From the NCBI RefSeq assembly GCF_003293745.1, contig NZ_PTLZ01000001.1:1-64000 (forward strand): 64,000 nucleotides of DNA. The letters are read 5' to 3'. This DNA is from Herminiimonas fonticola. GTDB taxonomy: Bacteria > Pseudomonadota > Gammaproteobacteria > Burkholderiales > Burkholderiaceae_D. Position 1 is the stretch's first letter; the number at the start of each line of letters is the position of its first letter. The notes beneath the pieces were generated by a model, which was given only the letters and a program-made list of their open reading frames with translations, did no database searches and had not been told where the DNA came from. Positions 45,977 through 54,964 of this stretch are shown here, piece by piece. The position numbers were made by a program, and so were the translations under genes.

Positions 45977-47131
45977 ATGTCTACCGAATATCCGTTGCCA
46001 CTCACATCACGTTTAGCCCGCTTCCACTCCATCGCCACACCGTTTCTTTTCATTTTGCTCGGCGTGATCTATGCATCGTGGGCGGCGCGCATTCCGGCGA
46101 TACGTGATGCGCTGCAATTGAGCCCTTCGCAACTGGGCATCGTATTGCTGGGTGGCGGCTTTGGCGCAGTCGGATCGTTTCCACTCGCAGCGTGGATGGT
46201 GAACAAATTCGGCGGACGCCGCGCAGCATGGTATTCGGGATTGGGATTGATCCTTGTCTTGCCGAGTCTGGCGCTCGCGCCCAGCATGGTGTGGCTAGCC
46301 ATCGTTGCGATTGCCCTGGGTGCTGCATCAGGTTGTTTTGACGTTGCCATCAATGCAATCGGCACCGCCCATGAAAAAGCGGCGGGGCGCTCGACCATGT
46401 CTTTGTTGCACGCATGGTTCAGCTTGGGCGCAGTATGCGGCGCACTGCTTGGCAGTGCGATGGCGGGATTCGCCATTACACCACTGATGCATTTCAGCAT
46501 TGCGTCGCTTCTCTTGTTGTTGCCTTTGTATATCGCTTATCAAGCGCTGCCGCCGGACCAGATCGTGCATGCAGAAAGCAAGGCGATGTTCGCTGTCGCG
46601 CACGGCCCTTTGGTCGCACTCGGCATCATCGGTTTTTGCGGTGCGGTGGCGGAAGGGTCGATTGCCGACTGGAGCGGTGTCTTCATGAAAGATGAAATGG
46701 GCGCGCACGATGGTGTCGCACCTTTGGCCTACGCCGGCTTTGCTGCATTGATGTTGTTGGCACGCATGGTGTGCGATCGCTTGAAAGATAGATTCGGCGC
46801 ACGGCGTGTCGTCGCAAGCGGCGCATTGTTTGCCGCATTTGGCATCTTCGTCGCCATTGCAGCGTTGAATATTCCGTTGACGATTATCGGTTTTGCTTTC
46901 GCCGGCGCCGGGTTTGCCGCGGTGTTTCCATTTGTTTTCAGCGCAGCCGGCCGACATGGCTCAACTGCATTGGCAGCAGTCGCGACCTTCAGTTACAGCG
47001 GTGGCTTGATCGGGCCACCAGTGGTAGGTTTTCTGGCGCAAGGTTGGGGCATGCAAGTTGCGGTCGGATTGATAGGCGTGATGGCGATTGCCATTGCCAT
47101 CGCAGCCAGTCGCGCGCGCTGGCTGGAGTAG
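45977..47131 (+). CDS. MFS transporter, YbjJ-like
   Basis: 384 residues, about twelve membrane helices. The first half has ILLGVIYASWAARIPAIRDALQLSPSQLGIVLLGGGFGAV, the MFS loop 2-3 motif as NKFGGRRAAWYSG, and FDVAINAIGTAHEKAAGRSTMSLLHAWFSLGA. The pattern WAARIPAIRDAL and the LLHAWFSLG block are typical of the YbjJ subfamily of uncharacterised transporters. The second half carries ADWSGVFM and DRLKDRFGARRVVASGA. Substrate unknown. It stops 3 bases before the stop of the convergent MOT1-like gene. Confidence 0.85.
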   Translation: MSTEYPLPLTSRLARFHSIATPFLFILLGVIYASWAARIPAIRDALQLSPSQLGIVLLGGGFGAVGSFPLAAWMVNKFGGRRAAWYSGLGLILVLPSLALAPSMVWLAIVAIALGAASGCFDVAINAIGTAHEKAAGRSTMSLLHAWFSLGAVCGALLGSAMAGFAITPLMHFSIASLLLLLPLYIAYQALPPDQIVHAESKAMFAVAHGPLVALGIIGFCGAVAEGSIADWSGVFMKDEMGAHDGVAPLAYAGFAALMLLARMVCDRLKDRFGARRVVASGALFAAFGIFVAIAALNIPLTIIGFAFAGAGFAAVFPFVFSAAGRHGSTALAAVATFSYSGGLIGPPVVGFLAQGWGMQVAVGLIGVMAIAIAIAASRARWLE

Positions 47132-47134
47132 AAA

Positions 47135-48316
47135 CTACATTTTCAACCAGCCGCGCTGATGCACGTGGTGCAATACGATGCCGGCGACAAATCCTGCGCC
47201 TACATTCCACATGCAAAGTGCGGCAGTCAATAACACGACTGCGCGCGCACCACGATCAGTCGGGAAAGCGCTGCAACCAAGCGCCAGTTGCGCACCGCTT
47301 AAAAACAGAATCACGCCAAGCACGGCAGCCGGAAAAATCTTGAACAGCAGGTCGACGGAATCGCTGAAGAAAAAAGCCAGCACCAGTAGTACGCCACCGA
47401 GAATCACCACAGAGCCACCGGTTCTTGCGCCGAAGGCAATATGCCCAGCCATGCCGCCGGCACCATGGCACATAGGCACGCCACCCACAGAAGCACTGAA
47501 CAAATTCATGATGCCGGTGGAAATCGATATGCCACCTTCCGTCACTGCGCGTTGCGGAAACAGGCGATTGTTTTCTTCCTTGATGGCGATCACTGCATTG
47601 CCTAATGTCAGTGGCAATTGCGGCAGCGCCAGCAATACTGCGCCTACAAAAAACTGATTCCAGGATAGTGCGCCCAATGCAAACGTAGGCGCATGAAAAG
47701 CGATGTCGGTTTTTGACAAGGCATCCAGCAGTGCTGGATTTTGCAGCACGCCGACCAGTACGCCAAATGCCAGCAACACAAACATGGCCGGGATTTTTTT
47801 ATTCCCCATCAACAGCAGGGTGCCGATACCGGCGATGACGGCAATCAGCCAATCGCTTTGCATCATCTTTATGCCTTGCAGCATGAAGCCGAAACCCAGC
47901 CCGAATACAATACCAATCACCACTGTCGGCGGCACCATCTTCGCCAGGCGCGAAGCCAGTCCGGTCAAGCCGAGAAACAACCACGCACAGCCAGTCACCA
48001 GCGCTGCGCTATAGACTGCGGCGGGAGTAACGATGGCCGTTTGTACCGCCTGCAATGCGGCGACGGCGCCTATCGCTTTCATCGGTTGCACAGGAATCGG
48101 CGTCTGGTAATACAAACCCGCCACCAGCATCGCCATCCCAAAAGCAAACAGTACGCCGAACGGGTCCATCTTCAGCACGCCGATGTAGGCAGCAATGAAC
48201 GGGATCAAGGTTCCCAGATCGCCAAACGCGCCCGCCCATTCCATGCGGTCATAGCGATTGCCGCTGGCCGCTACTGCGTCAGGAAGAGGGTAATGGATAC
48301 GTTCACGGTTTTCCAA
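47135..48316 (-). CDS. MOT1-like molybdate/sulfate transporter
   Basis: 393 residues, about ten to twelve membrane helices, no STAS domain. Family features: AGAFGDLGTLIPFIAAYIGV near the start, FALFGMAML-type helix 2, YYQTPIPVQPMKAIGAVA (the substrate-binding PVQPMK motif of MOT1), LPQLPLTLGNAVIAI and FGARTGGSVVILGG. Plant and bacterial MOT1 proteins move molybdate; the SulP relationship leaves sulfate possible. No mod genes lie nearby. It is followed upstream, on the same strand, by a DUF6352 gene 7 bases away, suggesting one transcript. Confidence 0.82.
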   Translation of the reverse strand: MENRERIHYPLPDAVAASGNRYDRMEWAGAFGDLGTLIPFIAAYIGVLKMDPFGVLFAFGMAMLVAGLYYQTPIPVQPMKAIGAVAALQAVQTAIVTPAAVYSAALVTGCAWLFLGLTGLASRLAKMVPPTVVIGIVFGLGFGFMLQGIKMMQSDWLIAVIAGIGTLLLMGNKKIPAMFVLLAFGVLVGVLQNPALLDALSKTDIAFHAPTFALGALSWNQFFVGAVLLALPQLPLTLGNAVIAIKEENNRLFPQRAVTEGGISISTGIMNLFSASVGGVPMCHGAGGMAGHIAFGARTGGSVVILGGVLLVLAFFFSDSVDLLFKIFPAAVLGVILFLSGAQLALGCSAFPTDRGARAVVLLTAALCMWNVGAGFVAGIVLHHVHQRGWLKM

Positions 48317-48323
48317 AATGGAT

Positions 48324-49346
48324 TCAGGAAATCGATGCCAACGGTAAATTCAATAATAGATTTTGCGGTTTGATACGCAGCACATCTGATGTGTTCATCG
48401 CACACGCAAGATAAACCGGACGGCCGGCGACATCGGGCCGCACTACCGACGGATCGACGAAATCAAGTTGAAAGAGGGAGAGGATGCGACGATTGCGCGC
48501 TTCGTCCAGCTCGACGCCGGCATATAGATCATTGAGTATGCCAGTCGCTTCTGCATCCAGACCGATATGCCACGCCCAGTGCTTGGCTTCGATGGCACGC
48601 AATGGTCTCACCACTACCGCGACACCGTAGAAATGAGTTATCCATTTTTCAATGACGCGACAAAATGCAGTCAAGGCAGCGCGGCCGTAAGCAAAACTGA
48701 CGACAGTATCGTGACGTTCATTGCGCGCCCAATAAGTCTGGGCGTTTTCCTGATCGATGACATCGAGTTCGACACGGCGCGGTTTGGTATTGGCTTCGAT
48801 CAGCAATCTGCCGATATCGCCATAGTTGCTGCCGCTGGCATGCAGATCCACCGTTGCAGCATCGGCCAGCATGACGGCACTTTCTTCTATCGCCACTTTT
48901 TGCGGGCGGAAAAACAATTCGGCGGCGCGTACCTGCAATGCTTCTTCCGTGCCTTCCAACATGCCGTGCACAATGATCTGCGCCAACTGGTCGATGAAAA
49001 CCGGCGGCACAGTCACAGTGCCGGCGCGGAAAATATCGAGATAGGCCGCTTCCAGCGAAGTTGCCGCAAGCAGCCTATCTCGCCATGCCAGCAACACTCG
49101 ATAGTTCTCGCGTGCATCAGCATCTTCAAATTTCGCAAGCTCTGCCTCGCTTACGGCGCGACGCGGCGCACTCAGCAACGCTGCATGCAAAGCCAATTCA
49201 TGCGCACAGGATTCGGCAACCGGTGCCACTTCAGGTCTGTGCCACCATGCGCGCAACAAATCATCAGTCAGTACAAGACGACCGTCGGCATCGCGTTGCG
49301 CCATAGTGAAGCCGGAATGCGGCCAGAAATCGCTTGATGTCGGCAT
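48324..49346 (-). CDS. DUF6352 family protein
   Basis: 340 residues, soluble, no signal peptide. The N-terminus has SSDFWPHSGFTMAQRDADGRLVLTDDLLRAWWHRPEVAPVAESC, the pattern I associate with DUF6352 proteins of betaproteobacteria. The central region (about 115-200) is helical with FIDQLAQIIVHGMLEG and LFFRPQKVAIEESAVMLADAATVD; FYGVAVVVRPLRAIEAKHWAWHIGLDAEATGILNDLY follows. DUF6352 genes often sit among enzymes of cofactor or molybdopterin metabolism, but here the only hint is the adjoining MOT1-like gene. Function unknown. Confidence 0.75.
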   Translation of the reverse strand: MPTSSDFWPHSGFTMAQRDADGRLVLTDDLLRAWWHRPEVAPVAESCAHELALHAALLSAPRRAVSEAELAKFEDADARENYRVLLAWRDRLLAATSLEAAYLDIFRAGTVTVPPVFIDQLAQIIVHGMLEGTEEALQVRAAELFFRPQKVAIEESAVMLADAATVDLHASGSNYGDIGRLLIEANTKPRRVELDVIDQENAQTYWARNERHDTVVSFAYGRAALTAFCRVIEKWITHFYGVAVVVRPLRAIEAKHWAWHIGLDAEATGILNDLYAGVELDEARNRRILSLFQLDFVDPSVVRPDVAGRPVYLACAMNTSDVLRIKPQNLLLNLPLASIS

Positions 49347-49358
49347 TATTTGAAAATC

Positions 49359-50003
49359 TTATTTAAAAAATTTCTTGTCGCCGGTTTTCAGATCGAGCGC
49401 GTAGCGCACGCCGTTTTCGGTCAATATCATTTCATCCGGCGGTTCGTCGCCGGCGAGCACACCGTAATTCACTGGCAAGCCTTCGCCTTTGCGTATCAAT
49501 TCATCGGCGCGTTCATACACATTCGGGCAACCGGTTTCTGCCATCAGCGATTGCACAATCGCGACTTTCCACGCATCGACACCAGCCGACTGGAATTCGC
49601 AAATCAAAAAACCATTTTGATCGCCGTACCAATCCACCAGCAAACCCGATAGTTCGTCTTCATCGCCGATGATCAAAGGCAGGCGTTTGGCGGCACCTAT
49701 TCTTTTACCTTTAGCGGCATCAATGCGCTTGTGCACGGCAGTTTTGACGCGACGCTTGATCAAGGCGTGATCGATAGGTTCGTTTTGATCGAAACTCCAG
49801 ACGCGGGCGCGTATCTGCGACTTGGGCGCATGCGCAGCGCGCGCCAGGAATTTTCCCGACGATGAATGAACCAGTGCAGTCGCGCCTGACTTCATGCGTT
49901 CCGCCGGTTTGCCATCGACGCGCTCGACCGCCGACGCATAAATCCAGGGCTGGCGTTCGAGCAGGCTTTTTTCCTTGCCTTGTTTAATGGTAATGATCAA
50001 CAT
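49359..50003 (-). pseudogene. truncated RlmI-type 23S rRNA methyltransferase
   Basis: 214 residues that align with the N-terminal half of RlmI-type methyltransferases (E. coli RlmI, 396 residues): the PUA domain (GKEKSLLERQPWIYASAVERVDGKPAE, SQIRARVWSFD) and the central EEHEE-like domain (LPLIIGDEDELSGLLVDWYGD, ICEFQSAGVDAWK). The frame stops at LKTGDKKFFK, where family members continue with the KTG-FYLDQRDNR block and the whole SAM-binding domain. The next gene starts 12 bases later, so the catalytic half is gone. It could still make an RNA-binding PUA protein, but it cannot be an active methyltransferase. Confidence 0.75.
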
Positions 50004-50095
50004 AAAAGCGGCTCACGGTAATGCGAAATGATTAAGAGTGTGTATGAAAAATACAGCTTGAAGGCGTCCATCATAAACCGCAACGCATATGAAAG

Positions 50096-50122
50096 AAAAT
50101 TTAACCTTCATTTAACCGATTT
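50096..50122 (+). promoter_or_regulatory. candidate sigma-28 (FliA) promoter of cheV
   Basis: AAAA (50096-50099) and ACCGATTT (50115-50122) are separated by 15 bases. The sigma-28 consensus is TAAA-N15-GCCGATAA, so the match is 3 of 4 and 5 of 8, with the core CCGAT intact. It lies 108 bases before a chemotaxis gene, the class of gene sigma-28 controls. A CCACGAT/ATCGTGG hairpin (50189-50206) follows in the leader. Suggestive only. Confidence 0.4.
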
Positions 50123-50229
50123 AGGCGCAGAATGCGTTCACACTGGTGCCAAGATTTCCTTTCGACAGTCAAACTGACGAACAAGACACCACGATAAAAA
50201 TCGTGGACTCATAAAATACTGGAGACATG

Positions 50230-51198
50230 ATGGATACGACACAAAAGGAGATTGATGAACGCTCCGGTCTGACCTCGAACAATAAATTTGAATTAATGCT
50301 TTTTCGTCTCGGCATTTCTCCTCATTCAGAAACCAGCGAAGTGTATGGTATCAATGTATTCAAACTGCGCGAATTGATGGCGATGCCGACGGTAAATTCG
50401 ATTGCCAACTCTCCTCCACACATTATGGGCATGGCGAATATTCGGGGCCAGCTCATCCCCGTAATCAATTTGCCGGCTGCACTTGGGTGCACGCCAGCTA
50501 CCGGTTTGAACATCCTGATGGTGACCGAATTTGCGCGCACGACACAAGCGTTTGCGGTGGAAGAGGTAGATGAAATCGTCCGCCTGAACTGGAGTCAGGT
50601 ACGCGCAGCAGAAGGCGCTGCTGCCGGCGGTGGCACCATCACCAGCATCGCGCAACTGGATGCTGATTTGAACAACACGCGTTTGGCGCAGGTATTGGAT
50701 GTGGAGCAAATCCTGCGCAACGTCATGCCGTCCAATATTGCGGACATCGATACTGACAAGATAGACAATTCGGTCACCCTGCCACCGGGTGCAGTAATTT
50801 TAGCTGCGGATGATTCAGCTTCGGCACGCATGTTGATCAGTGGCTGCCTGGATGCGATGGGTCTGCCTTTCGTCATGGCGAAAACCGGCCTCGAAGCCTG
50901 GAAGATGCTGGATGCATTCAGCGATGCCGCCAGCAAGGAAGGCAAGAGCGCAGTCGACAAGGTGGCGTTGGTTCTGACCGATCTGGAAATGCCCGAGATG
51001 GATGGCTTTACGCTGACCAAGAAAATCAAGGGCGATACCCGTTTCAATAAAATTCCGGTCGTCATTCACTCCTCCTTATCCGGTGCAACAAATGAAGTGC
51101 ATGTCAAAAGTGTGGGGGCCGATGCGTATACCGCCAAATTCAAGGCGGAAGAACTGGCAGCAACCTTGCTCGACGTTTTGGCCAAGGCGCGCAAGTAA
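50230..51198 (+). CDS. cheV: chemotaxis protein CheV
   Basis: About 322 residues. An N-terminal CheW domain (about 22-165: FELMLFRLG, FKLRELMAMP, MGMANIRGQLIPVINLP) is joined to a C-terminal receiver domain (about 185-320) with acidic ILAADDSASARML, phospho-acceptor Asp in LVLTDLEMPEMDGF and Lys in AYTAKFKAEEL. CheV couples receptors to CheA and can be tuned by phosphorylation. Two ATGs stand at 50227 and 50230; GGAG at 50221-50224 favours the second. No other che genes are near, so it is a scattered member of the system. Confidence 0.93.
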   Translation: MDTTQKEIDERSGLTSNNKFELMLFRLGISPHSETSEVYGINVFKLRELMAMPTVNSIANSPPHIMGMANIRGQLIPVINLPAALGCTPATGLNILMVTEFARTTQAFAVEEVDEIVRLNWSQVRAAEGAAAGGGTITSIAQLDADLNNTRLAQVLDVEQILRNVMPSNIADIDTDKIDNSVTLPPGAVILAADDSASARMLISGCLDAMGLPFVMAKTGLEAWKMLDAFSDAASKEGKSAVDKVALVLTDLEMPEMDGFTLTKKIKGDTRFNKIPVVIHSSLSGATNEVHVKSVGADAYTAKFKAEELAATLLDVLAKARK

Positions 51199-51388
51199 GC
51201 GCGTAAGTTCACTCACTTCTGCTGTACGCTGATGGATGTCGTCCATCACCGTAATTCTTTGCATCACCTTCATCTCAATCCACTTCTTGCTTTGACACCA
51301 TGCTGCGGCTTGCCGCATGCGCGCTCTTGTGTCAGCATCTGTCCCTGCCGACTATCCGTCGGCCAGCCCACTCAACAAGGTAAGCAGA

Positions 51389-52747
51389 ATGATTTTCCGC
51401 AATAGCGACGTGCCACGGCATTCATGGTCAGATACGCTCAAGGTCTACCGTGAACCCGCTACCGTACGCATGCTGTTTCTGGGATTCTCTGCTGGTCTGC
51501 CACTCATGTTGGTGCTGGGCACGCTCAGTTTCTGGTTGCGCGAAGCGGGCATAGATCGCAGCACGATCGGTTACTTGAGCTGGGTCGGTCTGGCTTATGC
51601 CTTCAAATGGGCATGGGCGCCCTTGGTCGATCGCATGCCCATTCCATTTTTGACACGTTGGCTGGGACGTCGCCGCAGCTGGCTATTGCTATCCCAAAGC
51701 GCGATCATCGCCGGCTTGCTCGGCATGGCACTCAACGACCCTCACATCGCCTTGCAACCTGTCGTATGGTGCGCGCTCGCGGTCGCCTTCGGCTCAGCCA
51801 CGCAAGATATTGCACTGGATGCTTTCCGTATCGAATCGGCCGACATCGATCGGCAGGCTGCGCTCGCTGCCGGTTATCAAACCGGCTATCGGCTGGCAAT
51901 GATCTGGGCCGGTGCGGGCGTCTTGTGGATAGCCGCGCGCGCCGAAGTAGTGGATGGCGGCACTTACCAGGCCGGTGCCTGGCACGCTGCCTATCTGGTG
52001 ATGGCCGCCTCGATGCTGCTGGGCGTATTGACGGTACTTATTTCCAAAGAGCCGATACGACGTGAATTGCCTCCAGCCAAAAATGTGGCTGCATGGCTGG
52101 ATGATGTCGTGGTTGGCCCATTCCGCGATTTCATCCTGCGTTATCGCTGGCAGGCAGTATTGATCCTGGCGTTGATCGCGACCTACCGCATCAGCGACGT
52201 GGTGATGGGCATCATGGCCAATCCGTTCTACGTCGATATGGGTTACAGCAAGGATGAAGTGGCGGCGATCACCAAAATCTTTGGCGTCATCATGACCCTG
52301 GTTGGCGCATTTATCGGTGGCGCACTCTCGATGCGTTTCGGCATGATGCGCATCCTGACTCTGGGGGCAATCTTGAGCTCGGCCAGCAATCTGCTGTTTG
52401 CATGGCTGGCGGGGCATGGTCACGATGTGACGATGCTGGTCTTGGTGATTTCTGGAGACAACCTTGCAAGCGGCATCGCCAGCGCAGCGTTTATCGCTTA
52501 TTTATCCAGCCTGACCAACGTCAATTATTCGGCGACGCAGTATGCGTTGTTGAGTTCGATGATGTTGCTGCTGCCAAAATTTTTGGCGGGATATTCCGGC
52601 ACCTACGTCGATGCTTACGGCTACAGTAATTTTTTCACTGCTACTGCGCTGCTGGGTGTGCCGGTGATCATATTGCTTTGGTTTTCCGCCAGAGCGAATA
52701 AAACGCCGGCTCAGAAAGAACAAGTTTCAGTACAACCTGAAAATTAA
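51389..52747 (+). CDS. ampG: AmpG muropeptide permease
   Basis: 452 residues, about twelve to fourteen membrane helices. It begins MIFRNSDVPRHSWSDTLKVYREPATVRMLFLGFSAGLPLMLVLGTLSFWL, with GLPLMLVLGTL and AYAFKWAWAPLVDR, the AmpG signatures, and ATQDIALDAFRIE in helix 5. It imports anhydro-GlcNAc-MurNAc peptides released by lytic transglycosylases such as MltA and RlpA of this window. The start is the ATG at 51389 with AAGG upstream. Its stop overlaps the stop of convergent metW by 3 bases. Confidence 0.92.
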   Translation: MIFRNSDVPRHSWSDTLKVYREPATVRMLFLGFSAGLPLMLVLGTLSFWLREAGIDRSTIGYLSWVGLAYAFKWAWAPLVDRMPIPFLTRWLGRRRSWLLLSQSAIIAGLLGMALNDPHIALQPVVWCALAVAFGSATQDIALDAFRIESADIDRQAALAAGYQTGYRLAMIWAGAGVLWIAARAEVVDGGTYQAGAWHAAYLVMAASMLLGVLTVLISKEPIRRELPPAKNVAAWLDDVVVGPFRDFILRYRWQAVLILALIATYRISDVVMGIMANPFYVDMGYSKDEVAAITKIFGVIMTLVGAFIGGALSMRFGMMRILTLGAILSSASNLLFAWLAGHGHDVTMLVLVISGDNLASGIASAAFIAYLSSLTNVNYSATQYALLSSMMLLLPKFLAGYSGTYVDAYGYSNFFTATALLGVPVIILLWFSARANKTPAQKEQVSVQPEN

Positions 52748-53355
52748 ACTGCCTGTTTTTTACGCAGGCGGAATACGGCCAGACTGCCGCGCCAGTTCGG
52801 CAAAAAGGATACCGGCTGGCCATCCTGCAGAGCGACACACTCGATCACTTCCAGGCCGACTTCATTCGCCAGCTCTTCAAAATCCTTGATCGTCGCGCAA
52901 CGCAGGTTCGGCGTGTCATACCATTCATACGGCAAACTTTTCGATACCGGCATGCGACCGCGCAGCAAGGAAATACGATGCGGCCAGTAGGCAAAATTCG
53001 GGAAGGACACGATCGCATCGTGACCGACGCGAGAAATATCGCGCAGCACGCCTTCTACATTTTTCATCATCTGCAGCGCAGATAAACACAGCACCGTATC
53101 GAATGCATTGTCGGCAAAGATTGCCAAGCCCGCTTCCAGATCGCGCTGAATGACAGATACGCCGCGTTGCACACATTCCGGAATTTTATCGTCGTCGATT
53201 TCAATGCCATAACCACTGCATTGCTTGTCAGTTTGCAGATAGTCGAGCATGACGCCGTCGCCGCAACCCAGATCGAGTACTTGCGTACCGTTACCTATCC
53301 AATGCGCGATGAAAGCGAGGTCAGGACGCAGCACGCTTAATTGTTCAAAGTTCAT
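52744..53355 (-). CDS. metW: methionine biosynthesis protein MetW
   Basis: 203 residues, Class I SAM-methyltransferase fold. Motif I is [16 protein letters not shown], motif II region [14 protein letters not shown] and post-I acidic YGIEIDDDK. MetW accompanies MetX in proteobacteria and is needed for full homoserine acyltransferase activity in some; its own reaction is unclear. The start overlaps the metX stop as ATGA (53352-53355), so both are made from one SAM-II-controlled message. Confidence 0.95.
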   Translation of the reverse strand: MNFEQLSVLRPDLAFIAHWIGNGTQVLDLGCGDGVMLDYLQTDKQCSGYGIEIDDDKIPECVQRGVSVIQRDLEAGLAIFADNAFDTVLCLSALQMMKNVEGVLRDISRVGHDAIVSFPNFAYWPHRISLLRGRMPVSKSLPYEWYDTPNLRCATIKDFEELANEVGLEVIECVALQDGQPVSFLPNWRGSLAVFRLRKKQAV

Positions 53356-54509
53356 GCGCTTGCTCCTGCCTTCAAACTACCGCCATCGATTTCCTTATAA
53401 GCGCGCGCAAAATACGCACGCACCACATTCATGTAACGCTGATCGTCAAGCAGGAAAGCATCGTGTCCATGCGGCGCATCGATTTCTGCATAGGTGACCG
53501 TACGTTTGTTGTTGACCAGCGCCTGCACCATTTCATGGCTGCGCTCAGGCGCAAAGCGCCAATCGGTAGAGAAAGACACCAGCAAGAATTCTGCACGTGT
53601 ATTCGACAAAGTCTTGGTTAGATCGCCGCCAAAGTCTTTTGCCGGATCAAAATAATCGAGCGCCTTGGTAATCAGCAAATATGTATTCGCATCAAAGTAT
53701 TCAGAGAACTTGTCGCCCTGATAGCGCAGATACGATTCGATTTCAAAGTCGATGCCAAAGCCGAATTGATACGCGCCCGAGCGCAAATCGCGCCCGAACT
53801 TCACCGCCATGTCGTCGTCTGATAAATACGTGATGTGGCCCAGCATGCGCGCTACGCGCAAGCCATTCTTGGGTACCACGCCATGTTCGTAAAAATCGCC
53901 GCCGTGATAATCCGGGTCAGTCAAAATCGCCTGACGCGCCACATCGTCGAATGCAATGTTTTGCGCCGTCAGTTTTGGCGTCGATGCAATTACGACGCAA
54001 TGACGCAAGCGTTCAGGAAACAAAATGCTCCACGCCAGCGCCTGCATACCACCGAGCGAGCCACCCATCACCGCAGCGAATTGCTGAATGCCCAAAGCAT
54101 CGGCCAGACGCGCTTGCGACTGTACCCAGTCTTCAACGGTAACGACGGGGAAATGCGCACCATACGGTTTGCCGGTCGCCGGATTGACGTGCATAGGCCC
54201 GGTCGAGCCAAAACAGGAACCAAGATTGTTGACGCCAATGACGAAGTACTTATTGGTATCCAGCGCCTTGCCGGGGCCGACCATATTGTCCCACCAGCCC
54301 TTGGTGCTGGCATCTTCGCTGTAATGACCAGCAACGTGATGCGATGCATTCAGCGCGTGACAAACCAGCACCGCATTCGAATGATCTGCATTCAAGGTGC
54401 CATAGGTTTCATACACCAGCGTGTAGTCGCAAAGTTTCGCGCCGCTCTGCAAAGGCAGCGGCGTCGAGAAAAACATGGATTGCGGTGCAACGATTCCGAG
54501 AGAGGTCAT
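53352..54509 (-). CDS. metX: homoserine O-acyltransferase MetX
   Basis: 385 residues, alpha/beta-hydrolase fold. It activates homoserine with acetyl- or succinyl-CoA for methionine synthesis. The nucleophile elbow is [13 protein letters not shown] (Ser near residue 150). Asp and His of the triad lie in [20 protein letters not shown] and in [24 protein letters not shown] and [20 protein letters not shown] are family blocks. The acyl donor cannot be settled by eye; many proteobacterial MetX use succinyl-CoA. It lies under a SAM-II riboswitch and terminator. No clear ribosome site precedes the ATG. Confidence 0.94.
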   Translation of the reverse strand: MTSLGIVAPQSMFFSTPLPLQSGAKLCDYTLVYETYGTLNADHSNAVLVCHALNASHHVAGHYSEDASTKGWWDNMVGPGKALDTNKYFVIGVNNLGSCFGSTGPMHVNPATGKPYGAHFPVVTVEDWVQSQARLADALGIQQFAAVMGGSLGGMQALAWSILFPERLRHCVVIASTPKLTAQNIAFDDVARQAILTDPDYHGGDFYEHGVVPKNGLRVARMLGHITYLSDDDMAVKFGRDLRSGAYQFGFGIDFEIESYLRYQGDKFSEYFDANTYLLITKALDYFDPAKDFGGDLTKTLSNTRAEFLLVSFSTDWRFAPERSHEMVQALVNNKRTVTYAEIDAPHGHDAFLLDDQRYMNVVRAYFARAYKEIDGGSLKAGASA

Positions 54510-54587
54510 GTTATCTATTCACGAGAAATTGCTTAAATGCGGCGCTGAAATACGACACCGTACAGCGCTGGTTTTCTCTGGTATTCC

Positions 54588-54627
54588 AAAAAACAAAAAG
54601 CCCGAAAAGCGGTCAGCTTGGCGGGCT
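54588..54627 (-). terminator. terminator in the metX leader
   Basis: On the minus strand AGCCCG (54622-54627) pairs with CGGGCT (54599-54604) and an inner AAGC/GCTT helix (54616-54619, 54607-54610) caps it, followed by a T-rich tract of eleven bases with one G (54588-54598). It lies between the riboswitch and the metX start, where the ligand-bound aptamer could favour termination. Confidence 0.75.
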
Positions 54628-54651
54628 AAATTCGAAACTCGATTGCGAGCA

Positions 54652-54704
54652 CGCTTTAGCCGTATTTATTATGCGCCCGCAAGCTGATGTCAAATCGGCG
54701 CCAT
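54652..54704 (-). promoter_or_regulatory. SAM-II riboswitch
   Basis: Read on the minus strand, the element starts GGCGCCGATTTG (54691-54702), goes through CAGCTTGC (54679-54686) and the second P1 arm GGGCGC (54674-54679), and ends ATAATAAATACGGCTAAAG (54654-54672). The conserved SAM-II parts are all there in order: P1 arms GCGCC/GGCGC around a GATTTG loop start, a CTTGC segment, an ATAAAT stretch and GGCTAAAG, which forms the pseudoknot side. It lies at the +1 of a promoter and upstream of metX, the classic SAM-II target. Recognition is by memory of the family; a covariance search would confirm it. Confidence 0.85.
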
Positions 54705-54710
54705 GGCGTA

Positions 54711-54739
54711 AGAATAAACAAGTCGCCCGTCGCCGTCAA
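54711..54739 (-). promoter_or_regulatory. metXW promoter
   Basis: Minus-strand -35 TTGACG (54734-54739) and -10 TATTCT (54711-54716) with exactly 17 bases between. The predicted start near 54704 falls two bases before the first paired base of the SAM-II aptamer, so the aptamer is the very 5' end of the message. Confidence 0.75.
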
Positions 54740-54830
54740 ACTGACTGTGACGCCATGCGCATCAATTGTTTGATATCTCCTCCACGCGAGGGAAATTGGC
54801 ATGCAGTCGAGCAGAAGTTAAAATACAACG

Positions 54831-54930
54831 TGCAATTATTGCAATTAAAGCTCAGGTACCCAACACCAAACCGATACAACGCGCCTGCTTCAGGCAATGT
54901 TAATTAGTAGCCAAACGCATTAAAATGCGA
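54831..54930. promoter_or_regulatory. palindromes before the glycosyltransferase operon
   Basis: The part of the 455-base metX/glycosyltransferase gap nearer the plus-strand operon has no ORF. It contains TGCAATTATTGCA (54831-54843), a 13-base palindrome that is also a tandem of TGCAATTA (second copy ends at 54847), and CGCATTAAAATGCG (54917-54930), a 14-base palindrome 34 bases before the ATG. They are candidate operator sites. No convincing -35/-10 pair is visible. Confidence 0.35.
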
Positions 54931-54964
54931 CACCGGAAATAAAAAACGGATTTAGAGGGACAGA

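Noticed and set aside
49359-50003. Frameshift that could restore the RlmI C-terminal half
   Set aside because: The sequence after the stop reads directly into the DUF6352 gene; no remnant of the methyltransferase domain is found in any frame, so this is a deletion rather than a frameshift.
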